This document shows, in pieces, positions 1 through 8,422 of a stretch of DNA of 35,620 nt. The position numbers and the translations under genes are program-made. The notes under the pieces are model-generated. The model did no database searches. It was not told where the DNA came from and was given only the letters and a program-made list of their open reading frames with translations. Origin of the DNA: Rhizobiaceae bacterium (GTDB lineage Bacteria > Pseudomonadota > Alphaproteobacteria > Rhizobiales > Rhizobiaceae); assembly GCA_016763155.1 (NCBI GenBank), contig JAESUH010000065.1:1-35620 (forward strand), given 5' to 3'. Each line of letters opens with the position of its first letter. Position 1 is the stretch's first letter.

Positions 1-1310
1 GAAAGAATGTCTTCCTTGCGCAATACACGCACGGTATCTTCGGCGTCCAACTGTAGGCGGATATTCATTTTAACGCGGCCAACAGCAGAAAGATCGTAGC
101 GTTCTGAATCAAAGAACAACGATTTGAACATTGCTTCAGCAGTGTCCATTGTTGGCGGCTCACCGGGACGCATCACACGGTAGATGTCAAACAAGGCTTC
201 CTGACGGTTGCTGTTTTTGTCCGCAGCCATGGTGTTTCTGATGAACGAACCCACATTGATGTGATCGATATCAAGCACATTGAGTGACTTGATTTTATGT
301 TCATCAAGCAGCTCGATTGTCTTTTCATCAAGCTCGTCACCGGCTTCCATATAGATTTCGCCGGTTTTCGTATTGACGATATCTTCGGCGATGTACTTGC
401 CGTAGACCTGCTCATTGCTGGCCTTGATATATTTCAGACCGTTTTCCAACAATTGCTTAATGGTGCGAGCGGTGAGCTTTTTGCCCATCTCAACAACAAC
501 TTCACCAGTATCTGCATCAATCAGATCTGCTTCAGCTTTTTGGCCCTTCATGCTTTCGCCGTCGAATGGCATACGCCAATCATTCCCATCACGCTTCAAT
601 TGTGATGAAGTGTAGAAGGTTGACAGAATTTCTTCCTGATCAAGGCCAAGCGCCATAAGCAAGGTGGTTACTGGCAATTTGCGACGGCGATCGATACGCG
701 CAAAGACGATGTCTTTGGCATCAAATTCAATATCCAGCCAAGAGCCGCGATAAGGAATGACTCGTGAAGCAAATAGCAATTTGCCGGATGAATGGGTTTT
801 GCCCTTATCATGATCGAAGAACACGCCAGGTGAACGGTGCATCTGGGAAACAATCACACGCTCGGTGCCATTGACCACGAAAGTACCACTATTGGTCATC
901 AAAGGCATGTCGCCCATATAGACGTTTTGCTCTTTGATATCCTTAATGGATTTCGCACCTGTATCTTCATCGATATCAAATACGATCAAGCGCAGCGTCA
1001 CCTTAAGTGGTGCGGAATAGGTCATGTCGCGCTGGCGGCATTCCTCTACATCGTATTTTGGGGGATCGAATTCGTAACGAACGAACTCCAACATGGATGA
1101 TCCGGTAAAATCGGAGATCGGGAATACGGAATTGAATGCAGTTTGCAGGCCTTCATCGCCGCGACCGCCTTCTGGTTCCTCGACCATCAAAAACTTATCA
1201 TAGGACTGTTTTTGAATTTCGATCAGATTTGGCATTTCTGCCACTTCTGAAATATTTCCAAAGAATTTTCTTACGCGTTTACGACCGTTAAAAACATGGG
1301 TTTGAGCCAT
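1..1310 (-). CDS. rpoB: RNA polymerase beta subunit, N-terminal 436 residues (partial)
   Basis: Catalytic beta subunit of RNA polymerase. The reverse strand reads [19 protein letters not shown] from an ATG at 1310, preceded by an AGGAGC ribosome site. The frame stays open to base 1, so the C-terminal two thirds lie outside the window. Visible conserved stretches include the region around [20 protein letters not shown] and HRSPGVFF, which belong to the beta protrusion and lobe, and [19 protein letters not shown]. It is the last gene seen of the secE-nusG-rplK-rplA-rplJ-rplL-rpoB cluster and lies about 310 bases after rplL. Identity is certain; only the far end is missing. Confidence 0.98.
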   Translation of the reverse strand, partial: MAQTHVFNGRKRVRKFFGNISEVAEMPNLIEIQKQSYDKFLMVEEPEGGRGDEGLQTAFNSVFPISDFTGSSMLEFVRYEFDPPKYDVEECRQRDMTYSAPLKVTLRLIVFDIDEDTGAKSIKDIKEQNVYMGDMPLMTNSGTFVVNGTERVIVSQMHRSPGVFFDHDKGKTHSSGKLLFASRVIPYRGSWLDIEFDAKDIVFARIDRRRKLPVTTLLMALGLDQEEILSTFYTSSQLKRDGNDWRMPFDGESMKGQKAEADLIDADTGEVVVEMGKKLTARTIKQLLENGLKYIKASNEQVYGKYIAEDIVNTKTGEIYMEAGDELDEKTIELLDEHKIKSLNVLDIDHINVGSFIRNTMAADKNSNRQEALFDIYRVMRPGEPPTMDTAEAMFKSLFFDSERYDLSAVGRVKMNIRLQLDAEDTVRVLRKEDIL

Positions 1311-1559
1311 GGTTGCTCCTTGATATGTCAGCAGCTTCCGCTCGGTACCGGTCTCTGGAAAGCCCATCCAATCGGCTTTCGGGACACAGGTTCGGGCGTC
1401 AGTCTGTCATTTTGCGCCAAGAACCGCTGGCAAACGGTTCGATAATTACTAGCCAGTACTCACTTAATTTATGCATATTTGGTGGAAATCCTGTTTCCAA
1501 TATTAAATATGCGCCCCCTGCTTTCCTAGTTGGAAACCTCCAACTTCTTTGACAGGGAA

Positions 1560-1609
1560 GGCCCCGGACGAATCCGAGGCCAATTTCTTAATGCGACCCA
1601 CGAGGGTCG
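1560..1609 (-). terminator. Tandem hairpins between rplL and rpoB (attenuator-like)
   Basis: Just after the rplL stop on the minus strand there are two stem-loops. The first pairs CGACCC with GGGTCG (1594-1599 and 1604-1609). The second is a nine-base-pair stem with a TTCG loop (1560-1581). Neither is followed by a long T run. In many bacteria this spot carries a partial terminator or an RNase processing site that sets the ratio of ribosomal proteins to RNA polymerase subunits; that role is inferred here. The remaining bases 1311-1559 before rpoB show no gene. Confidence 0.5.
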
Positions 1610-1620
1610 AAAAACAAAAA

Positions 1621-1995
1621 TTACTTGAGTTCGGCTTTTGCGCCGGCGTCTTCAAGTTTCTTCTTGATTTCTTCGCCTTCAGCTTTAGTCACGCCTTCTT
1701 TAACTGCTTTTGGAGCAGCTTCGACGAGATCTTTAGCTTCTTTCAGGCCGAGACCTGTGATGCCGCGAACTTCTTTAATCACGTTGATTTTAGAAGCGCC
1801 GAATTCTGTCAGAATAACATCAAATTCTGTTTGTTCTTCAGCAGCTTCGCCAGCACCAGCGCCTGCAGCTGCAGCAACAGCAACAGGAGCAGCAGCAGAA
1901 ACGCCCCATTTTTCTTCAAGTAGCTTGGAAAGCTCAGCAGCTTCCAATACTGACAAGCTTGAAAGCTCGTCTACGATCTTATCTAGATCAGCCAT
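1621..1995 (-). CDS. rplL: 50S ribosomal protein L7/L12
   Basis: Stalk protein of the large ribosomal subunit that recruits and activates translation GTPases. At 124 residues the length is usual. Residues 1-32 form the N-terminal dimerisation helix pair (begins [15 protein letters not shown]). An Ala/Gly-rich hinge follows at about 33-50, then the globular C-terminal domain with the conserved [20 protein letters not shown] segment. It lies 44 bases downstream of rplJ, and L10 and L7/L12 form the stalk complex together. A paired hairpin region follows its stop. The whole opposite-strand frame is an artefact of its biased codon use. Confidence 0.98.
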   Translation of the reverse strand: MADLDKIVDELSSLSVLEAAELSKLLEEKWGVSAAAPVAVAAAAGAGAGEAAEEQTEFDVILTEFGASKINVIKEVRGITGLGLKEAKDLVEAAPKAVKEGVTKAEGEEIKKKLEDAGAKAELK

Positions 1996-2039
1996 AGTTA
2001 TTTTCCTTTAAGTTCAAACTTCGATTTGATTGCGCGACC

Positions 2040-2558
2040 TTACGCCGCTTCGTCCTTTTGGCCATAAGCCCCGAACACACGCGCCAATTGACCGGCAGGT
2101 GCGTTGATAACTTGTGCGATACGGCTTGCAGGCGTTGAAATCATGCCAACAAGTCTACCACGCAGTTCATCTAGTGATGGCAGTGCAGCCAATGACTTCA
2201 CACCATCAATATCGAGGTTGGTAGCGCCCATTGCTCCACCAAGAATAACGAGTTTTTCGTTAATCTTAGAGAACTCGACCGCTATCTTGGGTGCAGTAAC
2301 CGCATCAGGGGAATATGCGATCAGGGTTTGGCCCTGAAATAAATCCTGAATATGCTCTGCATCCGTGCCTTTAAGAGCGAGTTTGACGAGGCGGTTTTTC
2401 GCGACTTTTACAGTTCCGCCTGCTTCTTTCATGTTTGCACGCAAGGCGCTCATGTCAGCAACAGTCAGACCGGTATAGTGAGCAACAACCACAGCGCCAG
2501 AATCCTGGAACACAGTATTCATGGATGCAACAAATTCACTTTTTTCCGCTTTATCCAC
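2040..2558 (-). CDS. rplJ: 50S ribosomal protein L10
   Basis: L10 forms the base of the ribosomal stalk and binds L7/L12 dimers through its C-terminal helix. The 172-residue protein shows the L10 core ([30 protein letters not shown]). The C-terminal helix at about 145-172 ends in [11 protein letters not shown]. The ATG at 2558 is preceded by a GGAGAGAG ribosome site. In bacteria L10, or L10 with L12, represses its own translation through the mRNA leader, and a long structured leader is present here at 2559-2990. Confidence 0.98.
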   Translation of the reverse strand: MDKAEKSEFVASMNTVFQDSGAVVVAHYTGLTVADMSALRANMKEAGGTVKVAKNRLVKLALKGTDAEHIQDLFQGQTLIAYSPDAVTAPKIAVEFSKINEKLVILGGAMGATNLDIDGVKSLAALPSLDELRGRLVGMISTPASRIAQVINAPAGQLARVFGAYGQKDEAA

Positions 2559-2990
2559 AGTCTCTCTCCGTTATGAATCCCCACCAATATGGCGGTTCAT
2601 CGGTTAAGTGTTGTTTGCGTAACTTGCGCTACTCAAACAACGTTTCGAGGTCCTGTCCCCTGATAGACACCCCACAAAAGCAGGATTGCCACAAGGCTTA
2701 CGAGTTTGAACTAGGGACGTTAGTCCCGGGGAGGCATTCGCCTCAAATTCGTTCTCACTCCCATCTATTGCAGGCCTATGGTTTCAAAAACTTCAGTTCT
2801 TTTCAGAACTTCATTTCTGTCCCCAAGGATTAAGGCACCAACCAAAAGGCAGGCCACCCACAGTCTCGGACAGGTATTTTTCAAAATGCAAAACGTTAGT
2901 TTTGGGACTTTCATCCTCCTGAACTTTCGCTCAGAATATTTTGAAATCCCGGCGGCGAGCCGCCGAAATCTTTTTGGCTTTTTAAAAAAG
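2559..2990 (-). promoter_or_regulatory. rplJ 5' leader (L10-leader-like RNA)
   Basis: This is a 430-base gap without a gene between rplA and rplJ, read on the minus strand. It carries several stem-loops: GGGAC/GTCCC around 2714-2727, GAGGC/GCCTC at 2731-2744, and GTTTG/CAAAC closing a longer stem around 2607-2640. A long structured leader before rplJ is the known site of L10 autoregulation and often holds the rplJL promoter as well. The hairpins are seen directly; the L10-binding role comes from position and family knowledge. I could not place the kink-turn with certainty, nor pick a convincing promoter. Confidence 0.6.
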
Positions 2991-2992
2991 CC
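2950..2992 (-). terminator. Stem-loops directly after rplA
   Basis: Right after the rplA stop on the minus strand lies GGCTTTTTTAAAAAGCC (2976-2992), an almost perfect palindrome. A second GC stem built from CGGCGG and CCGCCG follows at 2950-2965. Together they look like the end of the rplKA transcription unit, or a processing site before the rplJ leader. There is no classical T tract after the second stem, so termination may be partial. Confidence 0.4.
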
Positions 2993-3685
2993 TTATTCGG
3001 TCATTGATGCCGGATCAACTTTGATGCCGGGACCCATGGTCGAAGAAATTGCAACGCGCTGGAGGAATGTCCCCTTTGCGCCAGTTGGCCGCGCTTTGAC
3101 GACTGCGTCAGTCAATGCACGAATGTTTTCTTCAAGTGCATCAGCACCAAAAGAAGCTTTGCCAATGCCAGCCTGAATGATGCCAGCTTTTTCAACGCGA
3201 AACTCGACTGAACCACCCTTGGCAGCTTTAACCGCAGACGCAACATCCATGGTAACCGTGCCGGTTTTAGGATTTGGCATCAAATTGCGGGGACCAAGCA
3301 CTTTACCCAGACGACCAACAAGCGGCATCATGTCAGGGGTAGCAATGCAACGGTCAAAATTGATTTTACCAGCCTGAACATCAGCCATCAAATCTTGTGC
3401 ACCAACGATATCAGCACCAGCAGCTTTCGCTTCTTCGGCTTTATCATCCTTGGCAAATACAGCCACACGAACCGTACGACCTGTGCCATTTGGCAGATTG
3501 ATAACACCACGAACCATTTGGTCTGCGTGACGAGGATCAACACCCAAATTCAAAGCAACCTCAATGGTTTCGTCGAATTTAGCAGATGAATGCTCTTTGA
3601 CCATGGCAACAGCCTCAGTCAGGGGGTAAAGTTTATCGCGGTTAATATTTTCGCGAGCAGCTTTATATCTTTTTCCAACAGCCAT
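2993..3685 (-). CDS. rplA: 50S ribosomal protein L1
   Basis: L1 binds 23S rRNA at the mobile L1 stalk next to the E site and, in known systems, represses the rplK-rplA mRNA. The length of 230 residues is standard. The conserved motifs [12 protein letters not shown], the [20 protein letters not shown] stretch and the [13 protein letters not shown] region are present in order. It starts at ATG 3685, only three bases after rplK ends, so the two are translationally linked. Confidence 0.98.
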   Translation of the reverse strand: MAVGKRYKAARENINRDKLYPLTEAVAMVKEHSSAKFDETIEVALNLGVDPRHADQMVRGVINLPNGTGRTVRVAVFAKDDKAEEAKAAGADIVGAQDLMADVQAGKINFDRCIATPDMMPLVGRLGKVLGPRNLMPNPKTGTVTMDVASAVKAAKGGSVEFRVEKAGIIQAGIGKASFGADALEENIRALTDAVVKARPTGAKGTFLQRVAISSTMGPGIKVDPASMTE

Positions 3686-3688
3686 CGA

Positions 3689-4117
3689 TTAGCCCTCCGT
3701 TTCCACGCCCATTGAGCGGGCGGAACCTTCAACAATTTTCATTGCGGCTTCGATGGTGGTTGCATTGAGATCAACCATCTTCTTTTCAGCAATTTCCTGA
3801 ACCTGTTTGCGGCTCAGTTTAGCAACAACAGTACGACCAGGCTCAGAAGAACCTTTGTCCAAGCCAGCAGCCTTTCTAATGAAGAAAGACATTGGCGGCT
3901 GCTTCATTTCGAAGGTAAAGGACTTGTCCTGGTAAATGGTAATTACAACAGGAACCGGAGCGCCCTTTTCCATTTCCTGGGTCTTGGCGTTGAAGCCTTT
4001 ACAAAATTCCATAATGTTTAGGCCACGCTGACCAAGTGCCGGACCAATTGGCGGCGAAGGCGATGCGCTTCCTGCAGGAACCTGAAGCTTCAGGTATCCA
4101 TCAATTTTTTTAGCCAT
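3689..4117 (-). CDS. rplK: 50S ribosomal protein L11
   Basis: L11 forms the GTPase-associated centre with 23S rRNA. The length of 142 residues is standard. The N-terminal domain begins [30 protein letters not shown], with the Pro-rich segment that binds thiopeptide antibiotics. The C-terminal RNA-binding domain ends [18 protein letters not shown]. It is preceded by a 184-base spacer after nusG and followed three bases later by rplA. Confidence 0.98.
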   Translation of the reverse strand: MAKKIDGYLKLQVPAGSASPSPPIGPALGQRGLNIMEFCKGFNAKTQEMEKGAPVPVVITIYQDKSFTFEMKQPPMSFFIRKAAGLDKGSSEPGRTVVAKLSRKQVQEIAEKKMVDLNATTIEAAMKIVEGSARSMGVETEG

Positions 4118-4172
4118 AATTCACTCTGCTATTTGCAACACCTACCCGAAGATAAATGATGCCGTTTAAATT

Positions 4173-4200
4173 AACCGAAGCTGGAACAGCTCCGACGGTT
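4173..4200 (-). other. Stem-loop in the nusG-rplK spacer
   Basis: AACCG and CGGTT (4173-4177, 4196-4200) close a stem that also holds AGCTG-GAA-CAGCT. It sits about 55 bases before the rplK start in the transcribed spacer. The hairpin is seen directly. Its role, such as an L1 feedback target, mRNA processing or a weak attenuator, is unknown. Confidence 0.35.
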
Positions 4201-4301
4201 GCAGTTGTGTGGTAGGCCTGAATTAAACCGGCAAAGTTTAACCGGCTCCCACACATATTTTATGCACCCCTACCCATCGAATGGAGGCACATTTACAATG
4301 C

Positions 4302-4832
4302 TCAGGTTTTTTCAACCTGACCATACTCAAGATCAACCGGAGTTGCCCGGCCGAAAATAGAAACTTCCACTTTAAGACGCGCCCGCTCCTCATCCACTTC
4401 CTGGACAATACCATTAAAGGAAGCAAACGGACCATCGGAAACGCGAACACTTTCGCCCACATCAAACATGACGGAAGGCTTAGGACGATCAACGCCCTCC
4501 TGCACCTGATTAAGAATGCGCTGCGCTTCGCGCTCCATAATCGGCTGCGGCTTGTGATTAGAACCAAGAAACCCGGTTACTTTCGGTGTATTCTTGATCA
4601 AATGAAATGCCTCATCGGTCATTTCCATTTTCACAAGCACGTAGCCTGGAAAAAACTTCCGCTCAGCATCTACTTTGCGGCCACGACGAACTTCGACGAC
4701 TTTTTCAGTCGGCACCAAAACGGCTTCAAACAGATGCTCAAGCCCTTTTTGCTTGATCTGTTCTTCGATCGATTCGGCCACTTTCTTTTCGAAATTCGAA
4801 TAAGCGTGAACGATGTACCAGCGGTGCGCCAT
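4302..4832 (-). CDS. nusG: Transcription termination/antitermination factor NusG
   Basis: NusG binds RNA polymerase through its NGN domain and links it to Rho or the ribosome through its KOW domain. The 176 residues show the NGN start (MAHRWYIVHAYSNFEKKVAESI), the RKFFPGYVLVKMEM core at about 60-75, and the C-terminal KOW motif (FASFNGIVQEVDEERARLKV). The gene lies 85 bases after secE, the usual order. Length and domains are normal. Confidence 0.98.
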   Translation of the reverse strand: MAHRWYIVHAYSNFEKKVAESIEEQIKQKGLEHLFEAVLVPTEKVVEVRRGRKVDAERKFFPGYVLVKMEMTDEAFHLIKNTPKVTGFLGSNHKPQPIMEREAQRILNQVQEGVDRPKPSVMFDVGESVRVSDGPFASFNGIVQEVDEERARLKVEVSIFGRATPVDLEYGQVEKT

Positions 4833-4917
4833 TTATTATTATATCCTTATAATCCAGCGCTTTGACTAAAGCCGGACTAAACCTCGTTTTACGTACCCGT
4901 ATTTTCAGGAACCCGTT

Positions 4918-5112
4918 TTAAGATCCAAGTATCATTCCAACACCCCAACCAAGCAACTGGTCTAGGGCAAAGAAAAACAGCGCCGCAATAATCACCATAA
5001 TAAAGACCATAATGGTCGTAATAACGGTTTCACGCCGGGTCGGCCATGTGACTTTTGAAGTCTCGGAACGAACCTGTTGAAAAAAGGTGAATGGATTAAT
5101 TTTGGCGGCCAT
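4918..5112 (-). CDS. secE: Preprotein translocase subunit SecE
   Basis: Small inner-membrane subunit that clamps SecY in the general secretion channel. The 64-residue form is the short alphaproteobacterial type with one membrane span (about 30-55, VITTIMVFIMVIIAALFFFA). It is preceded by the conserved cytoplasmic segment FFQQVRSETSKVTWPTRRE. It is the first gene of the cluster here. The usual upstream neighbours, tuf and tRNA-Trp, are not present: cysK is upstream instead. Confidence 0.97.
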   Translation of the reverse strand: MAAKINPFTFFQQVRSETSKVTWPTRRETVITTIMVFIMVIIAALFFFALDQLLGWGVGMILGS

Positions 5113-5270
5113 GTGTCGGAACGCTTTCGCTCAGAAATTGAACTCATTTAATTTTACACTGATCAAGGCAAATAACAGATACCAAATTTGCAGATAACCT
5201 ACGGTTTTTCCACACAATTTAGCGCGTACAGCCGAATCTCTCCGCCTTACACGCCTTGCTCAGAGCCCTA

Positions 5271-5299
5271 TACATAAAACGTTGATGTCGAAAGTGCAA
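5271..5299 (-). promoter_or_regulatory. Predicted sigma-70-type promoter of secE-nusG
   Basis: On the minus strand TTGCAC (5294-5299) and TATGTA (5271-5276) are separated by exactly 17 bases. This lies about 160 bases before the secE start and after the cysK terminator, so it is well placed to drive the secE cluster. The match to TTGACA-17-TATAAT is good but not perfect, and no other strong candidate was seen in 5113-5346. Confidence 0.5.
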
Positions 5300-5346
5300 G
5301 GGCCAGTCCGGGAGATTCCATTACTTTTACGTTAATCCAAATAAAC

Positions 5347-5374
5347 GGGGTGGCAAAATCACTTCCACCACCCC
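5347..5374 (-). terminator. Terminator after cysK
   Basis: GGGGTGG (5347-5353) and CCACCCC (5368-5374) form a perfect seven-pair GC stem about 40 bases after the cysK stop on the minus strand. It is followed by GTTTATTT. The placement and short T-rich tail fit a Rho-independent terminator that separates cysK from the secE promoter. Confidence 0.6.
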
Positions 5375-5413
5375 AAAGCTATTTTATTATGTGTAGAGAC
5401 CCTGATTGCAGAA

Positions 5414-6496
5414 TCAGGAACTCATATGAAAACCGGGTGTGGATTTTGAAAGAGCAACTTCCTCTTCGCTCATGCCCTCTTCCACACCTTCAAACAATGG
5501 CGAAGAAAGATAGCGCTCGCCTGTATCCGGCAACATAGCCAAGATTACAGTTCCAGGCTTTGCCGTTTCAGCAATTTTCATTGCAACACCGAAGGTTGCC
5601 CCACCGGTAATGCCTGTGAAAATGCCCTCTTTTTGCGCAAGCTTCTTTGCCCAGCCAATACCATCAGGTCCGGCAATGGGAATAAGCTCATCATATAGAT
5701 TGTTATCGATTGCTTCCTGCAACACTTTTGGAATGAAATCGGGGGTCCAGCCCTGCATTGGATGGGGTTCAAAAGCAGGATGGCTTTCTGCTGGCGATCC
5801 ATTGGCGTTGCGGGCCTGAACATGGCCGCTACCTATAAGGCCAGCATTCGCAGGTTCTGACACGATGATTTTTGTATCTGGACGTTCCTTGCGCAAAACC
5901 CTTGCCACACCTGTAAGCGTGCCACCTGTGCCATAGCCGGAAACAAAGTAATCCAGATTGGACCCTTCAAAATCTGCGAGGATTTCGCGGGCAGTTGTAT
6001 TTTCATGGATCTTGGCGTTTGCTTCTGTTTCAAACTGGCTTGCTAGAAACCAGCTATTTGCCTCAGCAAGCTCCACGGCCTTTTGATACATGCCGAAACC
6101 TTTGGCTTCTTTGGGAGTAAGCACAACTTTTGCGCCCAGAAAGCGCATCAATTTGCGCCGTTCAACCGAGAAGCTTTCAGCCATCGTCAATACGAGCGGA
6201 TAGCCCTTGGCAGCACAAACCATAGCAAGGCCGATTCCGGTATTGCCCGAAGTGGCTTCCACCACTGTCTGTCCGGGTTTCAAATCTCCACTGCGCTCGG
6301 CCTCTTCAATGATAGAGATGGCCAACCGGTCTTTGACCGAAGACGCGGGATTGAAGAATTCGGCCTTCACATAAATGCTCACGCCTTCTGGCGCCAAATT
6401 ATTGACGCGGATGCAAGGTGTATTACCTATAGTCTCCAATACACTGTCGTAAAGCTGGCCCCTGCCCTGAGTGCTGCGTGGATCATTTGATGCCAT
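5414..6496 (-). CDS. cysK: Cysteine synthase (O-acetylserine sulfhydrylase)
   Basis: PLP enzyme that makes L-cysteine from O-acetylserine and sulfide. The PLP lysine is in NPASSVKDR (Lys55). The substrate loop TSGNTGIG follows at about 82-89, and the phosphate-binding Gly-rich loop appears as GYGTGGTLTGV. The 360 residues exceed the usual 310-320 because of an added segment near QARNANGSPAESHPAFEPHP and a C-terminal tail (ATLPDTGERYLSSPLF-like core, then VEEGMSEEEVALSKSTPGFHMSS). The ATG at 6496 follows a strong GGAGG site. The gene stands alone between its terminator and the Sel1 gene. A cystathionine-beta-synthase-like specificity cannot be excluded, but the fold and motifs fit CysK best. 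Confidence 0.9.
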   Translation of the reverse strand: MASNDPRSTQGRGQLYDSVLETIGNTPCIRVNNLAPEGVSIYVKAEFFNPASSVKDRLAISIIEEAERSGDLKPGQTVVEATSGNTGIGLAMVCAAKGYPLVLTMAESFSVERRKLMRFLGAKVVLTPKEAKGFGMYQKAVELAEANSWFLASQFETEANAKIHENTTAREILADFEGSNLDYFVSGYGTGGTLTGVARVLRKERPDTKIIVSEPANAGLIGSGHVQARNANGSPAESHPAFEPHPMQGWTPDFIPKVLQEAIDNNLYDELIPIAGPDGIGWAKKLAQKEGIFTGITGGATFGVAMKIAETAKPGTVILAMLPDTGERYLSSPLFEGVEEGMSEEEVALSKSTPGFHMSS

Positions 6497-6725
6497 AACG
6501 ATATTCCTCCTTTAAAATTTGTGTTCACAGTAAACCCACACCTTGCGGTTAGCCAGAGCCCGTTAGGAGAAAATTTGTGCGGGTAAGGCGTATTAAATAG
6601 TCAGGAAACCTATTGTCAGCGAGCAGGTTAGGTAATGCTTCCTACCTGCAAAGGCGTGCATTTTGGATAGCCAAAATCACAGCTTGCATCTCGGTGTATC
6701 CGATTATTCAAATAGGCATACTGTA

Positions 6726-7976
6726 TTATTTTCCGGCATTTTGATTGAAGTTTTCTTGCCAGTCGTTCGCCATTATTTCTACTTTTGATATCTGTTCAGG
6801 CGTCACTTCTTTTTCTATCACCCTCCAGAGATTTTTGGCGTCTTCATTGCCCTGGCTCGTGGCCAATTTTATGAACATAAAAGCAGTCAAAGTGTCTTTT
6901 GGCACGGAATTGCCATTAAAATACATCAGCGCCAGACTGTGTTGCGCGGCGGCATGGCCGCTATCAGCAGCGGCTTTGTACCATTTGAAAGCCTGTTTTG
7001 GGTCTTTGGCAACGCCTTTACCTCTGAGATAAAGTAGAGCCAATCGACTTTGCGCCAATAAATATCCCTGTTCTGCTGCTTTTTCATACCATTCAGCCGC
7101 AAGTTTGTAATCCTGTTCCTGTACCTGACCATTTTCGTAGAAAAAACCAAAATTATACTGCGCATTAGACAACCCTTGATCGGCAGCGAGCTTGGTCCAT
7201 TTGACTGCTTGGGTTAAGTTTTTTGCTACCCCGTTTCCATGGTAGTACATAAGCGCCAAATTATACTGAGAACTGGCGTACCCCTGTTCTGCTGCTTTTT
7301 GGTACCAAAAGACTGCCTGTTTATAATCTTGTGCTACACCTTCGCCACCCGAATAAACATCGGCCAGATTATGCTGTGATATCGCAAGCCCCTGATTTGC
7401 GGCCTTACGATACCATTTAAAGGCTTGGTTGAAATCTTGAGCAGTGCCCTGGCCCTCGCTGAAATTTAAGGCCAGATTATACTGGCCAAGCGGGACCCCT
7501 TGTTCTGCAACATTTTGGATAAGCTTGAATGCTTTTATTTGATCTTTGGCAACACCCTGTCCATTTTTATAAAGGAGTGCCAAATTAAGTGTTGCTTCCA
7601 AATACCCATGATTGGAGGCTTTCTCATACCAAGTTGCAGCTTTTTGATAGTCCTGCTCAATGCCAAAACCATTTTCCAACATAATACCCATATTAAATTC
7701 AGCTTTGGGATAGCCTTGTGTTGCAGATTTTTGATATAGCTCGACGGCCTTTTTCAGATCCTGAGTAACGCCTTGGCCTTGGTGATACATGACACCCAAA
7801 TGATATATGGCGACGAAATCCCCATCATCTGCTGCTTTGGAAATTTCTTTGAAGGCTGTTTCAAAATCTTTTTTTACATAAGCATCAAATCCCACGTTGA
7901 AATCAGCAACACTAAAATAAATCAAGTACACAAGGAAAACTGCGGATAATAAAACGCCCCCGACAACACGCTTCAT
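6726..7976 (-). CDS. Sel1-repeat (TPR-like) protein with N-terminal membrane anchor
   Basis: The 416 residues are one hydrophobic N-terminal segment (about 5-26, VGGVLLSAVFLVYLIYFSVA) followed by nine full 36-residue Sel1 repeats and one partial one. Each repeat has the form A..WY.KAA.QG...AQ.NLA.MY..G.GV..D. Sel1 repeats build an alpha-solenoid that acts as a protein-binding scaffold. In related bacteria such proteins take part in envelope assembly, signalling or host interaction, but no specific partner can be named here. The N-terminal segment could be a signal peptide or an anchor; with no clear cleavage motif, an anchor with a periplasmic solenoid seems likelier. An AAGGGG site precedes the ATG at 7976. 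The upstream spacer is AT-rich. Confidence 0.85.
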   Translation of the reverse strand: MKRVVGGVLLSAVFLVYLIYFSVADFNVGFDAYVKKDFETAFKEISKAADDGDFVAIYHLGVMYHQGQGVTQDLKKAVELYQKSATQGYPKAEFNMGIMLENGFGIEQDYQKAATWYEKASNHGYLEATLNLALLYKNGQGVAKDQIKAFKLIQNVAEQGVPLGQYNLALNFSEGQGTAQDFNQAFKWYRKAANQGLAISQHNLADVYSGGEGVAQDYKQAVFWYQKAAEQGYASSQYNLALMYYHGNGVAKNLTQAVKWTKLAADQGLSNAQYNFGFFYENGQVQEQDYKLAAEWYEKAAEQGYLLAQSRLALLYLRGKGVAKDPKQAFKWYKAAADSGHAAAQHSLALMYFNGNSVPKDTLTAFMFIKLATSQGNEDAKNLWRVIEKEVTPEQISKVEIMANDWQENFNQNAGK

Positions 7977-8168
7977 TACATAACCCCTTGCTATTACATA
8001 AAGTATTATTCAAAATTTTACGCAAACATGAGACGTAAATTCTTTGCACTTAAGCAACGCCCTGTTACTACCAAATCTATACTAGTTCAAATGTCTTAAG
8101 AATTGAGAAACAGTTTGTGGGTATAATAGCAATTGAACGTGATCTTGTATTGAATTTCGTGGAACCCA

Positions 8169-8372
8169 ATGGCGCATTATCTTTACTTATTTGCCGCATT
8201 TTTATTTACGATAGTTGGCCTCACCTGCGTATATCTGTGGGCTGGCTGGGTCGGCTTTGCGAGCTTTTTCGTATTCTTCCTGATCAGCAATTTTGTCAGC
8301 AGTGGGCTATTCAAACGCTTCACCTCCCTTGAGCAGATCAAGCAAGTGTTCAGAACAAACAATAACGACTGA
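8169..8372 (+). CDS. Small two-span membrane protein, unknown function
   Basis: A 67-residue frame with two hydrophobic segments (about 3-22 and 25-45), then a charged tail KRFTSLEQIKQVFRTNNND. The ATG at 8169 has a GTGGAA site seven bases upstream. A membrane hairpin with a basic end is a plausible small inner-membrane protein. I recognise no family. It is convergent with the phosphate cotransporter gene, whose 3' end is 50 bases away. An overlapping frame starting at 8117 lacks these features. Confidence 0.55.
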   Translation: MAHYLYLFAAFLFTIVGLTCVYLWAGWVGFASFFVFFLISNFVSSGLFKRFTSLEQIKQVFRTNNND

Positions 8373-8422
8373 GCTTAACGAGCCTCACCATTATTCAGCG
8401 CCCAATGGCATCATCCATATTT

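Noticed and set aside
1625..2011. Long plus-strand frame opposite rplL
   Set aside because: Mirror of the highly biased rplL codons; no start site, no family.
4281..4865. 194-residue plus-strand frame opposite nusG
   Set aside because: Shadow of nusG on the other strand with no independent support.
5113..5346. tRNA-Trp expected upstream of secE
   Set aside because: Searched by eye for a cloverleaf and CCA anticodon arm on both strands; none seen.
6083..6490. Plus-strand frame opposite cysK
   Set aside because: Fully inside the cysK gene in antisense; composition not protein-like.
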